A stretch of DNA of 64,000 nt from Lepidostoma basale (lineage: Eukaryota; Arthropoda; Insecta; Trichoptera; Lepidostomatidae): positions 434,001 through 498,000 of the forward strand of contig JAHDVF020000457.1 in assembly GCA_022606425.2 (NCBI GenBank). The letters run 5' to 3'. Below, in pieces: positions 11,300 through 22,425 of this stretch. Every line of letters starts with the position of its first letter. Within the stretch, counting starts at the first letter, position 1. The notes under the pieces were generated by a model. The model was not told where the DNA came from and searched no databases. It saw only the letters and a list, made by a program, of their open reading frames with translations. Both the position numbers and the translations under genes were made by a program.

Positions 11300-12110
11300 A
11301 TTATTTACTGTATGTATGTTGAACATTTTGCAGACGACATCATACTTCTTAGCAACGACCTGAAAGAACTAAGTATCATGATTAAAGATCTCCATGACGC
11401 TTCCCCGAGGTTTGGGATAGAAATGAACCATAGCAAAACCAAAATCATGAGTCCGTCCAACAGAAATATAAAAATTGATGACCAAATAATTGAAACTGTT
11501 GAAGAATACATCTACTTCGGACATCAGTTAAAAATGGGAAAAGAAAACTAGGTGGCAGAAATACCCAGAAGAATTGGACTTGGTTTGGCAGTCTTCGGAA
11601 AGCTCAGTCATATAATGAGAAACAAGAATATCTCCATTAATTGAAAAAGGAAAACCTACGAAACATGCATCTTGCCTATGATGACATATGGTTTGGAAAC
11701 AATGTCTCTGACCATAAATACTGTCCACAAATTGAAATGCGCGCAACGATCCATGGAGCGGCAAATGTTGGGCATAAGTCTGAGTGATAGAATTATTACA
11801 AATACAGAAATCAGATGCCGAACAAAAGTCGCCGATATCATGGATCGGATCGCAAAATTGAAATGGCAATGGGCAGGATACGTAGACAGACAGCCAAGTT
11901 CAAGATGGACTCCCAAAGTCTTAAAGTGGAGGCCATGGGAAAACAAAAGGGGTGTCGGTCGGCCACATAAGAGATGGGCCGACGATATTGTTGTGGTCGC
12001 CGGGAAAAAATGGATTGAAGCGGCACAGGATAGAGAAAAACGGAGACAGTTGGAAGAGGCCTACATCCAGCAGTAGAGGGAAGGCTAGGAAGAAGAAGAA
12101 GAAGAAAATG
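11300..12110 (+). pseudogene. LINE-B (RTE-like) reverse transcriptase, 3' third
   Basis: The longest LINE-B copy here. The first frame (to 11551) holds the reverse-transcriptase active-site motif 'FADDIILLSND' and 'GIEMNHSKTKIM', then 'YIYFGHQL'. A frameshift follows. The second frame (11672-12076) holds 'MMTYGLETMSLT', 'RSMERQMLGISLSDR', 'LKWQWAGYV' and 'GVGRPHKRWADDI', ending 'WIEAAQDREKRRQLEEAYIQQ' and a GAAGAAGAAGAA tail near 12090. The endonuclease and most of the polymerase are missing (5' truncation), so it is inactive. Confidence 0.85.
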
Positions 12111-12376
12111 TTGAAAATGGGAGAAAAAAACAATTTTTAGAAAAAAATCTTTTAATTAGTTAAATGAAAAGGTAACACTACATGTTAAGCTAAGTTACAA
12201 ATGCTTTACATGAGTACAATATGTACGTACCATACTACAAATGAAAGTCATTGCAAGGACAATAGCGCGTAGACAGAGTCATTATCAGAACTAACCTGCC
12301 TTTGGTGACACCGGTGGCAAGAGCAATTAATCTGCTGAACGCGGCTCTTTCTTGAATATGAACATACAAATTGATT

Positions 12377-12497
12377 TTATTTAAAGTATGCTCCATCTAA
12401 AGCTACACACTTTGCCCATCTTTCGGGCAAGGATCGAAGCGTTTGAGCGAAACATCCTCGATCCTTTGAAGCGATCCGTTTATCGAAACTATTTTTA
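12377..12497 (-). pseudogene. mariner transposase C-terminus
   Basis: On the minus strand an uninterrupted frame reads 'FDKRIASKDRGCFAQTL', then 'RSLPERWAKCVALDGAYFK' and a stop at 12377-12379. This is the characteristic C-terminal end of mariner transposases. I see no inverted repeat or catalytic region nearby. Confidence 0.75.
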
Positions 12498-12499
12498 TT

Positions 12500-13200
12500 T
12501 TTCATATTCTATTTTTGTCAAAATTTTAAAAATCATGTCGTGAAGGGTTAAATATTTGAAAAGCATAGATATGTTCACTCGCTGTCTGGAAGGCTAGAAT
12601 TTTATAATTTTATGCTGGAACGTTCAGAACTATTGTATTGACAGCCACAGGCTTGTATAATATATTATGTAACCGCGGTACGTGCTTCAGATTTTAGCTG
12701 GGGTTGTTTTGCATACAACTTGGGCTTGTACTCGTTCAATTATTTTAAGAAACAAACAAGTTCTCAGCACACTCACAGAAAACGAGACGAACAGAACTGT
12801 TATGTTTCTATTAAAAAGATTTCAAGATTTACACCAAGTTTTAACTACAAGTTAGTTTATTATTGAGTTTATGAATATCAGAAAATCTATCCAAACTTGT
12901 GAAAGCTTCAAAGAAACACATGCAAAGTTCGTTATGTTGTCCTGTTTATTTTGCAACAGGCGAAAAATTAATTCTTCGTATCGGGACTCTAACAACACTA
13001 ATCTCAATGTAAGACGATAAATTTTTGATATTTGAAACTTGACACATTACTCTATCGATTCATTGGGGCTAATTAAACCATGATTTTAACAATGTCTTTA
13101 TATATTTAAGATACGTGTATAGTTGTATAGGCATCGTAAAATGAATCAAATATTTGAAGTGCGCTTTCAAATGAGAAAAAATATATTAAGAGTTTTTTTT
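12500..13200. other. no recognisable feature
   Basis: AT-rich DNA without gene or repeat borders I can support. Confidence 0.3.
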
Positions 13201-13204
13201 TAAA

Positions 13205-13500
13205 ATACATTTAATATTTGATTTATTTGATCGTGCCACGTTTTCCTTGGATTTCTCTAATTCTAGTTTCGTTTACGTTGTTTACAAATGCTTTCTTTAC
13301 CATTCTTTCTGCATTCATTATTTTTATGTGTCCAACCATCTTAAGATGGTTTGGATCATTCATGATCCTTTCATTATTTTGTTCATAACACTTTCACTTC
13401 TTATGTTTGCATTTGACACACTATCATATATACATATATTTACAACACATTGGTCTAAGAGATCTTATTTCTACTGCATTTATTCTACTTTCATCTTAAA
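13205..13500 (-). pseudogene. LINE-A reverse transcriptase 3' end, decayed
   Basis: Minus-strand reading gives degraded forms of 'INAVEMRSLR', 'SLRWFGHM' and 'TRIREIQGKRGTIK'. It lacks the terminal block and AACT tail. Orientation and order match the copy at 35382-36063. Confidence 0.6.
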
Positions 13501-13517
13501 TTTATATATAAATAATA

Positions 13518-13799
13518 GTGGCAAATTTGTTTCACCTTACGAGGACATTCTCAAACAGAGCAGCTAAAACTTGGATTAAAACTAGCGTAGAAGACGACTT
13601 TGAATTATACATACATTTTTATAAAAAATCGAAACTAGCCGCCATGAAAATTGTAAGTCACGAATGCATTATGAGGGCGAATACTCTGAAAGAATTTATT
13701 AGGCGGTATTCAAACAAGAGTGCTTGTAATCTTGTTATAAATTTAGAATCGTTAGGAGATAGCGCGGCTACACCCCCGAGCAAACCTACTTTAGTGTAA
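13518..13799 (+). CDS. unrecognised 93-residue open frame
   Basis: Opens with ANLFHLTRTFSNRAAKTW after a non-ATG first codon and ends at TAA 13797-13799. The composition is protein-like: charged, with few low-complexity runs, and includes 'KIVSHECIMRANTLKEFIRRY'. I recognise no domain. It lies just after a LINE-A remnant, so it could be a repeat fragment or an exon relic. No splice or promoter evidence. Confidence 0.2.
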   Translation: MANLFHLTRTFSNRAAKTWIKTSVEDDFELYIHFYKKSKLAAMKIVSHECIMRANTLKEFIRRYSNKSACNLVINLESLGDSAATPPSKPTLV

Positions 13800-14339
13800 T
13801 GGAATTTTGTCCTTACAAGAATACATTTCTTAAGCAAGTGCGGCTGTCTTCTCCACGTATGAAACTTTCAAAACGTATTGCTCACAAGCTATTCTGCCCC
13901 TTGTTAATTTGATACATATACCCATCTACCTACGAACAGTTATGTACGAATCGTTTGACGTTATTATAAACAGAGATGGAAGATATTTATTATAGGTGTA
14001 AGCATTTTAAAGCAATGTAAAATGGCAATGGGCGGGGTATGTGGTGAGTCACAATACCATCGTGAAAGTATTAAGTAGGCCGTAGGCACCATAAACAATA
14101 TTTGCAACATGGAGATTTATAGGGCCGTATGTCAGTATTGGAATCCATGAAGTTACTATAAGTCTCGAACCGTGAACTCATTGTATTTCAATTATAAATG
14201 TGAACTTAATGTAAAATACGACTGCGGTTGTATTATCACTCCTTATGTACTTGATACAAACACTTGACATTTATTTTGGGGTTTCTAATGGGTTGGTGAA
14301 GTGTAATAAAGGATTGCACTAAAATATCGATCACATAGC

Positions 14340-14640
14340 CTCTCCTCACCAACTCCTATCCCACCTACAAGTTGGTAAACTCTGTAACATCGAGTAATCT
14401 AAGCCAAGATTGTGGTAACCATTCCCTTTGGAAACTCAGATTGACAAGCAGACGGGAAAAAGGGGATTCGGAAATAAATCAACCTACCCGGATGTCATGT
14501 ATTAGCAGCAAAATAGGACAGAAGGCAAGGGGAAACCACTGCACTATTTCTCCCTCGAAATCCAAACAAATGTACAGGATGGACACAACCCTCAATCATG
14601 AGAAAAACGACTAAGAAGTAGAGAGTGTTTCAGCAGTGCT
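14340..14640 (+). repeat. unclassified repeat resembling a LINE 3' region
   Basis: Contains AAGGCAAGGGGAAACCACTG, a phrase echoed near 53398-53415 (AAGGCAACGGGAAACCAC) next to a LINE-D end. A short frame (14372-14614) ends 'MYRMDTTLNHEKND'. I take it as dispersed repeat DNA, class unknown. Confidence 0.35.
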
Positions 14641-14879
14641 GGTATATCAATTTGGCTGCCTTACTTCTCTACACGGAAGATTCTATATAACATTTTAAAA
14701 TAATGTGATGTAGAATCTTAACCATTCTAAAAGTACCTACCAACAATGTGAATCAAATAAAATTGTCAAAATTTTTTATGTTTATTAATTTTTTCGAAAA
14801 AGTCGCGATATTTTTTAATTTTTTTGACATTTGACAGATCAGATCGGCCCCACATTTAATTCAACATTACGTCCTGGTA

Positions 14880-15125
14880 AACATTTATTCCGAGACGGCA
14901 TTGGGTGAGATGGGATGAGCTCAGGTGGTCACCTAAAATTCTGAAGTGGAGGCGTTGAAACAACAGAACAGGCATAGGACGACCATATAAAAGGTGGACG
15001 GATGATATTATCCAACTTGCGGGTCATAGGTGGTAACAGATAGTCCAAGACAGAAAATGTTGGAAGAGTTTAGAAGAGGCCTATTTCCAGTAGTGGAGAA
15101 AAATTAGCAGAAAAGGAGAAGCAGA
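14880..15125 (+). pseudogene. LINE-B (RTE-like) C-terminal remnant
   Basis: Degraded plus-strand frames keep 'KVLKWR', 'GIGRPYKRWTDDI' and 'CWKSLEEAYFQ', matching the end of the 11.3-12.1 kb copy. GA-rich tail near 15105-15130. Confidence 0.6.
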
Positions 15126-15159
15126 AAAAGCATTTTAAAATATACTTTCGTATGAAGCA

Positions 15160-15350
15160 CTAAATTTGTGGTATGAAATTATCTAAAATTTAATCTAATC
15201 TAATTAAAAAAATACACTTCTTTAATTTAGTTTAATACAACTTTTATAATTAACCGGTTTCGTTTTTACAGAGGTTTTGTTAGTTACAAGCTGTTTGCTT
15301 TGTTATCCTGAGTTAGCTTCTATGGGAACGAAACCGCTTGGTAAAAACAA
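15160..15350. repeat. Penelope-type terminal repeat, decayed
   Basis: Shares the border word GAAGCACTAAATTTGTGGTATGA-like with the repeats at 15885 and 63865. The left arm has AACCGGTTTCG (15254-15264) and the right arm GAACGAAACCGCTTGG (15327-15342). The ribozyme-like core is damaged on both arms. Confidence 0.45.
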
Positions 15351-15589
15351 ACCATTCACACGGCTTCACATTTTCACGAATCATTCTATAACAGTACAGT
15401 AATTCGATATCACAATTTCCTGTAAATACTGTACGTGTGTTACCAGGAATTCCACATTCTCTGGAATAATCAAGTCTTTCATTACTTCGTTAACTGGGAT
15501 TGCTGAGCTTCAAGATTACACATTCATACTGATTACAATTGAAATGCTTAAGATATTTAAAAAGGGTTAATCCATTTATAAAATAATGA

Positions 15590-15790
15590 AAATAAAACGG
15601 AAATTTAGAAAAAAAATTATGTGTAATATTATATTATATACATATGAATTAAGTTATATTCCACGGTGTATGGCTTAGACCGGTTTCGACAGCTCCCTGC
15701 AGTCTTCTGGTGACCACCAGGAGATGGCAGCGAGCCTAGCAGGAACTATCACATTTCCCATGCGCCTTAATTAAGGCGCACTCGTGAAAT
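15590..15790. repeat. Penelope-type terminal repeat, family f (decayed)
   Basis: The minus strand near 15678-15712 reads CAGAAGA, a CTGCAG..AGCTG stem region, then GAAAC and CGGTC. A plus-strand arm with GGAGATGGCAGCGAGC follows at 15720. A 16-bp perfect palindrome (GCGCCTTAATTAAGGCGC) lies near 15762. Confidence 0.5.
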
Positions 15791-15884
15791 TCAAATAATT
15801 GAAGTTTTTTGTCTTTGAAATATGTCAAGATATTGTAAATTATTCGAAGAAATATTGTAAATTGAACGAACGGTATTTAGCTTA

Positions 15885-16080
15885 TTTAAAAATTCGTATG
15901 AAGCACTCAAATTGTGGTGTGACATTATTAAATAAAATAATAATACACTTTTAATATTTGTATCTAAAATAATTTATTCGTTAACACCAATCGGTTTCGC
16001 TTCGAGCTTCGTCAGAATAAACAGTCCAACGGTTTATTTCCTCACCCTAACATTAACGAAAAAATTGGTTTAGGTATAAA
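15885..16080 (-). repeat. Penelope-type terminal repeat, GAAGCACTC family
   Basis: Opens with CGTATGAAGCACTCAAATTG, also seen at 15160 and 63865. Carries a ribozyme-like core on the minus strand (15989-16015). No coding sequence. Confidence 0.55.
15989..16015 (-). ncRNA. hammerhead-like motif (short stem II)
   Basis: On the minus strand: CTGACGA box, linker A, stem GCT/AGC with loop CGA, GAAAC, then CGATT. Both core boxes are intact. Stem II has only three pairs. The stem-III palindrome ACCGGT of relatives has become ACCGAT, and the base before the cleavage position is changed. Probably weak or inactive. Confidence 0.4.
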
Positions 16081-16134
16081 AAATTGTATTATTAATTTAT
16101 TTTGACTTTTGAAACTTATTTTATATGAAATCCA

Positions 16135-16385
16135 GAATTAGTGTTGCCGACGTCATGAATCGTATTGCTAAATTGAAGGGTAAAGAACTGGATATATAGT
16201 CAGACAGCGCACTACCAGATAGACACCCAGAATATTCCAAGGACAAAGAAAAGGAGTGTCGGGAGGCCACCTAAAAAATGGACTGATGACATTGGCCAAA
16301 TAGCTAGGACGAACGGGACGAGTGAAGAAAAATGTAAGAGGCCTATATCTAGCAGTAGAAGAAAGAAGGCTAAAGAAGAAGAATA
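16135..16385 (+). pseudogene. LINE-B (RTE-like) C-terminal remnant
   Basis: The plus-strand reading keeps 'VADVMNRIAKLK', 'GVGRPPKKWTDDI' and a degraded 'CKRPISSSRRKKA' end, followed by AAGAAGAAGAA. A relative of 11300-12110 with frameshifts. Confidence 0.6.
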
Positions 16386-16399
16386 TTTACAAAATATTT

Positions 16400-17130
16400 G
16401 GCAATAAAATTGGAATTCGCTTCAAAGTTATTAAATTTATTGAGGAGATATGAATTTAGTCGAGAATGTGACAATAAAATATTTTTGTATTAACATCTAA
16501 ATATGATACGCAGTTAAATCTTCACCATTAGTAGATATTTGGCTCGGAGATATCTGTCTTCAAATAATAATGGATATTCAAAGATATTAAGTTAGAATTA
16601 TTTAGTTCTCAGAATTTTCCCAAAATCAAAGCTCTGTTCAAATAGGCGACACGATTTATTGATTGAAATTGATATAGTCACGTTTGTTCTGCTTTTCGAA
16701 GTATTATATCATATAATACAATATAAGGATACTAATAGGATTGAAATACGAGTTCTATATATCACATTTTATTTTAATTTTAATACTATTCACAGAAATT
16801 CAAGTTGAAATAACAATTATTTTTGCTGCTTCTACGAATACACGAATCTAGAATATTTTTAAAATTAATTACTAACTGATCATTAACTATGATTAATCGA
16901 CTCTTGATATATCTAGTGTTAGTATGATTCAAAACAATTATAAATAATCTTTAGATATGAATTGTATTAGAATATTCCCAAATAATATTTTAATATTGCA
17001 TCAATACGCTGTTTTGTCTACTTATACGAGTTCAATAATATTTATTTATATTTAGAATTTAGTATGTCTCTTTCAACGGGAAAACGATATTTGTTTATTA
17101 ATAAATAATTATTTCTCCTTATACATAATT
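16400..17130. other. no recognisable feature
   Basis: Very AT-rich; nothing supported. Confidence 0.3.
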
Positions 17131-17133
17131 ATG

Positions 17134-17135
<2 letters not shown>

Positions 17136-17222
<87 letters not shown>
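17136..17222. repeat. (CA)n microsatellite
   Basis: About 43 uninterrupted CA dinucleotides (87 bp). No imperfect units inside, so it is probably length-polymorphic. Confidence 0.98.
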
Positions 17223-17225
<3 letters not shown>

Positions 17226-17229
17226 TATT

Positions 17230-17950
17230 AGCAAACAGTTTTTTAGAGTAGTTCTTAGTTAGAGTCCGTTCACGACAGGGAGATCGTTTGCAATAATATG
17301 AATGACAGTGCGTTTACAAAAAATCTAGGCTCTATTTTTATTTTATTTATTTATGATTGGAAAACCAAAAAAAAATTTCAATCGTATTTTCAAACATTGA
17401 AATAAATAAGCATGTTAGTTTATTATTTTTTTATTAATAAAAATAATATCGGCTTAATTGTAATAATTATCAAAATTAAGATCATTAAAATTATAATTTG
17501 CTTATTATTTTTTTCTTGGAAAAGCGACTAAGGGTGAGACTAATAATAATAATGATGCTTTTTCTTCCTTTATTGGTTTTTATTATTACAATATTTGATC
17601 CTTAGAGGTGTTTATCTCTAGTAGGTATATTAGACAATTTCTTTCTGGATTATGTACGAGTATTTATACTGTACCGAGATGACTCAGTCAATATGGGATT
17701 AATCAATAATAAAAATAATATTTCAAAAACACTCCTGCAAAACGAGTATTTTTCGAATCACCGAGTATACGAGATGCCAAAGAATGCCAAATACGTGCGG
17801 TTCCCTCCATGTCTCGGAACGTACTGACGCCGTGCGGCTCATTTGACTCGGCAACCAATCAAATTGCAAAAACTATCACCGCACTCATACATCGATACGA
17901 GATCTTCAATTAGTGAATGAATTCTACTAACTACTATCGTCCAGCTGACA
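17230..17950. other. no recognisable feature
   Basis: AT-rich with several AATAATAAT runs. The GC-richer part 17780-17900 has no identifiable element. Confidence 0.3.
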
Positions 17951-17954
17951 ACAT

Positions 17955-18228
17955 GTGTACCACCTAAAATAACATTATGAATTATTTTATTTTTATATTC
18001 TATTTTTTATCATTGTATATTATATTATTTGTTTTAGATTTATTTTGTGGACGTTCGACGATCGAAGTGTGCGCAGGAGATTCGTATTGGTGGAGATGAC
18101 GTTTGCAACCCACACCGCATCTCCCGCGGGGGGGAAAGAGAAGGATGGAGTGCCGCATCGGTTAAATTGTGGCAGTCCATTCTTTCTACCTACCCCTCCG
18201 GAGAAACGGCGTGATGGTAAGTTAACTA
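17955..18228 (+). repeat. SINE-like composite repeat with LINE-A 3' tail
   Basis: Plus-strand sister of 1803-2275 and 29335-29755. The shared body (GGACGTTCGACGATCGAAGT at 18049-18068) leads into the LINE-A terminal block and CGGCGTGATGG at 18208-18218. The short frame crossing it ('SPFFLPTPPEKRRDG') is the translated LINE-A end, not a gene. Confidence 0.55.
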
Positions 18229-18854
18229 ATGATAAAAAACAATGTGTATTCCATAATTATGAATTTTTCTTTATGGAGACTATAGTTTTATCCATTGTTG
18301 AGTATATTTTTTTGACAAATTTCAAAGCTATTCAACCCGGAAGACACAGTAAACTGAAAATATACATATTTTAAAATTGAATAAGATTTATTTAGCTCTC
18401 CCGATGCCTATAAAAACACTAGTATACTCAAGTTGTAAAAACATTTTTTTATTCAAATAAAAATCGTAAATTTATTTTAAAAACTGTTATATTGAACGTT
18501 GAGAAGTGATAAACTATAATGGTGTCAATTTAGCGAACAGAGTGTTGAACTCTTTACTTTGTATAAAGCACTTGGATAATTTTATGACTCTTAAAATCTT
18601 GAAAACAGATAAAAACCTAATAAAAAATGTCGGACTACATTGTTTATTTCCTACATTTTACAATCAAAACATCTTCTCGTCCAGTTTATTTAGATCAGTC
18701 TAAATATTATTCATACTAAACTGTCTTGGATTATTGTCTATACGTCTTACTAGAGATGACCACGGAGTGTATATAAGTTTATAACTTTGACTAATCTAGC
18801 TATGCTTGTATTTCGTTTAAGCTAGACGACGAATAAATTGTAAAAAATAACAAT

Positions 18855-19230
18855 AGTTTGTTGATGGGATGTTTTATTCAATACTTAATTTCACTTTTTC
18901 TCTTTATTTCGATAGCGACCGGTTTCATCAGGCGACGAACGCTTATCAGCGGACCAAAACAAATAAAATATTATATGAAGAAATCTCTTGATGGAAGCTC
19001 ATTTTAAATAACAATTAAGTAAAACGATATTTTTTACAAGGTACTTCCACTTTTCTCTTTATTTCGAAAGGCACCGGTTACGCCAGGCTCGTTGTCATGG
19101 ACAGACTCGACAGAGTCTGTCGATGCCAGCAAGCCTAGCGAAAATGGTCGATGTCAAAACAAAGACGAGAGTAGAAGTAATAAAAAACAAATTTATTTGA
19201 TAATCATTTAAAATATTTAATTTATATTCA
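18855..19230. repeat. Penelope-type terminal repeats, family 1, two copies
   Basis: Two direct copies: CACTTTTTCTCTTTATTTCG with GCGACCGGTTTC at 18891-18926, and CACTTTTCTCTTTATTTCG with GGCACCGGTTACGCCAGG at about 19050-19090. The second folds back on a plus-strand arm near 19110-19140 (GTCTGTCGATGCCAGCAAGC). Ribozyme-like cores are damaged (GAAAA for GAAAC on the plus arm). Confidence 0.55.
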
Positions 19231-19484
19231 GTTGTGTTCAAAACTAAGTTTTCAAACAATTTTTTAAAATAAATGTCAAATGTAATCAAATTAAATTCCA
19301 ATGTACATAGAAACAAAATTTTAAATTACATTAATATTTGATAATATTTGATAGTATTTGATCAAATAAGTTGATCTTATAATAAATCAATATATTAATT
19401 TAGTAAATTTTATATGCTTATTTTAATATCATTTTTGTATAGAATAATGTTTACCACCTCTGATCTGTACAACAACAAACCATC

Positions 19485-19760
19485 ACGCCGTTTCGCGCAG
19501 GGCTAGGCAGAGAGAATGGACCGCCACACTACTTTATCGTGATATACCTCTAGCTTCCTCCGCATTCATACAGTGAGTCATACACGCACGTCGATTCTTC
19601 CGGCTTCTAACATTACCAACCTTTAAAATTTGATTGGTCATGCCATGTTTTCTCGGTCTACCGCGACTCCGTACTCTTTAAACCATTCTTTCTTCACCCG
19701 TGCGCTCCATATGTCCGAACTAACGCAGCGATTCTTTCAGTGTTTTGTTCATAAATATAT
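19485..19760 (-). pseudogene. LINE-A reverse transcriptase 3' end, decayed
   Basis: The minus strand keeps the terminal block (19488-19560) and degraded 'YGVRGRPRKHGMTNQILKVG' and 'SLRWFGHMER' stretches. Closely similar to the copy at 62655-63125, with which it shares GCACGTCGATTCTTCCG-type sequence. Confidence 0.65.
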
Positions 19761-19794
19761 CTGTATGTATGCATATAAAATAGTAAGTTTATAA

Positions 19795-19935
19795 CAGCGT
19801 CACCAGTCTGCCGATGCCAGTTAATCTGTCGAAATAAAGACAAAAGTGAGATAAGATAATAAAAAAAGTATTTTTATTTAATTATTATTTATTATAAAAA
19901 GAACTTCCATCAAGGGATTTCAGTTTAATATTAGA
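19795..19935 (+). repeat. Penelope-type terminal repeat, family 1 (decayed)
   Basis: CACCAGTCTGCCGATGCCAG at 19801-19820, then GTCGAAATAAAGACAAAAGT and the family flank (AAGAACTTCCATCAAGGGAT). A deletion removes GAAACCGGTC. Confidence 0.5.
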
Positions 19936-20559
19936 TCATCTTGTAAAGAAAAAGTAAAAAAATCATACGATTTGCATATTTATAGATTGTAAGCCATAAA
20001 TTTTATTTTTAATGTATTTTAAACCATTCTAATTTTTATTGCTTTTTTGAAAGCAGTCATTACGTGTGTTGGTATTATTTTACCAACGAAATGAAAATGA
20101 GTTTCGGAGCATTAAAAGCAAAACGTAAAAAGCCATTCTTCGCGTAGAGTACTTCTGCCGAGAGTGTAATCCAATAACAAGTGAACACGTTTCCGTGAAT
20201 ACCTAACACAATTTGGAAAAAGAAGAATAAAAATTGTTCACGAAATGTTACGGTAATAAAGACACATGAAATTCAACCAAGTGTTGTTAGCAATGGGAAT
20301 ATGTTGGAATCTGATATATACTCATATACACCCACCAACTATTCCGTATTTCTTTATGATTTATGATATTTATAGCATGCATTATAGAAAAGAGCATTAT
20401 AAATTCAAATGTTGTTGTTCTTAAACTCGATTCGGAAATGTTGTTAATTTTATAAGACACTGATTTATCCACTTTATTTATTTTTTGATAAACTTAACGC
20501 ATAAAGATCATCAAATGATTTTACTGAAATCTCTTGTTCATTAAAAATATTAATTAAAT

Positions 20560-21125
20560 AAAAGGATTTAATTGTATCTCAATAGAGACGAAGATGCAAT
20601 TTTGAAACTGAATATGGTTGATCAAGGTGTTTACAGGACTTATGACCTGTCATTGGTTGGGTTAAGCGCACGCTTTATGTAATTACAACATTCCCCATTC
20701 CACCTTTCTTATGACCATGTCTGAACATTTTTTTGGAAGTTGTATATATGTTAAAGTCCAACACCAGAATTCACATACTACAAATCTATACTTATCTTCA
20801 CATGTCAGTTTCAATTGGCCATCTATGTAGATTTGATTACACATGTTAATCTTTTTAAGATTAATCTATATAATCCACACACTAACGCCATCTACGTACA
20901 TTAATTTTTAGCATTAAGCAAACTACTTTATTAACATAATGTGAAGGCTATCGCCTATTAACGCATTGTTTAGAAGCTGCCTTGAGATATCACTCCTATC
21001 TATATGCCAAAGAATTGACCAGAATGATTACAAATATTTTTTGTTAATGAATACTTATACTTGTACACGAATCCTGGATTTCACCCATGGTGGGTGATTA
21101 ATTCATGAAATTTAATTGTATCTCA
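20560..21125. repeat. dispersed repeat R600, copy 1
   Basis: Shares AATTGTATCTCAATAGAGAC, GGTTAAGCGCACGCTTTATG and ACAACATTCCCCATTCC-like blocks with 25555-26110 and 63345-63800. At 20685-20700 it preserves an uninterrupted version of the site where a SINE sits in copy 2. No coding potential; class unknown. A second partial start lies near 21050-21125. Confidence 0.7.
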
Positions 21126-21245
21126 ATAGTCCTCGTCTCAATAGTCTGGTCTGTCGATGCCAGCGAGCCTGGCGAAACCAGTCGCTGTCGAAATAAAGAC
21201 AAAAGTGGAAGTGTTATAGTTTGAAAACTTAATTTTATTTAATTA
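21120..21245 (+). repeat. Penelope-type terminal repeat, family 1
   Basis: Plus-strand copy joined to the end of R600. The core at 21151-21183 reads CTGTCGA, T, stem GCCAG/CTGGC, GAAAC, CAGTC. It differs from the family's CGGTC by one base, which breaks the palindrome. Flank AATAAAGACAAAAGTGGAAG is typical. Confidence 0.6.
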
Positions 21246-21429
21246 GTATGTAATGCGTTAAAATTGCGGAATTTCACAGTGTTATTTTGGATAAATTATG
21301 TTTAAATTTATAAAAAAACTAATTTAATTAATATTTTTAAAAATAAAAAAAATTGCACAGTACATTTTCTTTCTAAATAAAATTCCACAGTGTTAATGCA
21401 TTTGCCTTCAATAAAGGAATTGTTAATGT

Positions 21430-21640
21430 TTTTAATTAAGTTCATTTTAAATAATGAAAACAAAAAAATATGATACAAAATTTCTTTATTATTATGTTTT
21501 TAGTGTGCTTACACATGAGTTTGTGTTCGACCGGTTTCAGCAGCTTGCTGCCATCTTTCTGACCAGAAGATGACAGCAAGCTGTCGAAGCCGGTCGAACA
21601 TAAACACAAGTCGAAGCACCTCAAATAAATTTTGTTATTA
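21430..21640. repeat. Penelope-type hairpin repeat, family f
   Basis: Head-to-head arms: the minus-strand arm at 21520-21560 and the plus-strand arm at 21570-21610 (CAGAAGATGACAGCAAGCTG, TCGAAGCCGGTCGAAC). The arms pair over roughly 40 bp with few mismatches. On the plus arm GAAAC has become GAAGC. Confidence 0.6.
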
Positions 21641-21724
21641 CTAATTGTAAGATATGCACTTGGTCAGAACAATAAACTGCTGGTATACAAAATATTATTT
21701 CTACAAACAAAGTTTTGTCTTCTT

Positions 21725-22025
21725 CTTCTTCTTTTTGTCCTGTCACACCTCCGTGGTGCATAGGGCCTCAAGGAATCTTCTCCACCCGACTCTATCGCAT
21801 GCCTGATGCTTAACATCGTCCCAAGTGAGACCTGCTGCCTTAACCTCGTCCTGCAGGATTCTTCTCCAGGTGGCTCTAGGTCTGCCTCGCTTTCTCTTTC
21901 CCCCCATAGGGGACCAGTCTAGTGCGCCCTGAGCGATGCAGGCTGGGTTCCGTCTCAGAGTGTGACCGATCCACTGCCACTTGCGCCTAGCGACTTGTTC
22001 TCTAATTGGCGTTTTACCTATAACA
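21725..22025 (-). pseudogene. LINE-E reverse transcriptase C-terminus, open frame intact
   Basis: On the minus strand from about 22020 to a TGA near 21741, one frame stays open for roughly 95 codons. It contains 'RRKWQWIGHTLRR', 'GALDWSPMGGKRKRGRPRATW', 'GLTWDDVKHQACDRVGW' and 'RFLEALCTTEV', then an (AAG)n tail at 21722-21735. This is the conserved C-terminal region of an RTE-like LINE polymerase. The lack of stops suggests a young, heavily 5'-truncated copy. It has no start codon or active site. Confidence 0.8.
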
Positions 22026-22227
22026 CTAAGCTACAATAACAAGATACCTTTGGATGTTTTTGTGAAACGCTTTAACCCCTATTGCAAAGCTGCCTACCTT
22101 TGCAGTAAGAAAAAAAATGGTTTCGAAATGTGGCAGACTACATTTGCAGCTCATTAATGATTTTGCCTTTTAAATCTTTTTACTTCAGTTTCTTACTACT
22201 TAATTATTATTATTATTATTATTATTT

Positions 22228-22285
22228 TGTTGAAAAAACTCCTTACATCATTACAGCGCAAGCCAAATCGATGTAAAGGGTGAAA
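22228..22285 (-). repeat. SINE family 1, tail fragment
   Basis: TTACATCATTACAGCGCAAGCC is nearly identical to the tail at 396-425. The SINE head and body are missing. Confidence 0.5.
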
Positions 22286-22425
22286 AAAAAAGAATATCAA
22301 AGGAAATATACATAGAACCTTATGAATAGGAAAAGCCAGTTATTTGCTTGCTGCCTTTATCATAAGGGTATTAACGAATTCACCATAATTGCATCCAAAG
22401 AGGTGTATCTCTTCTGCAACCTCAT

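Noticed and set aside
17136..17222. Z-DNA-forming (CA)n tract as a regulatory element
   Set aside because: Alternating CA can adopt Z-DNA, but nothing nearby suggests a promoter; recorded only as a microsatellite.
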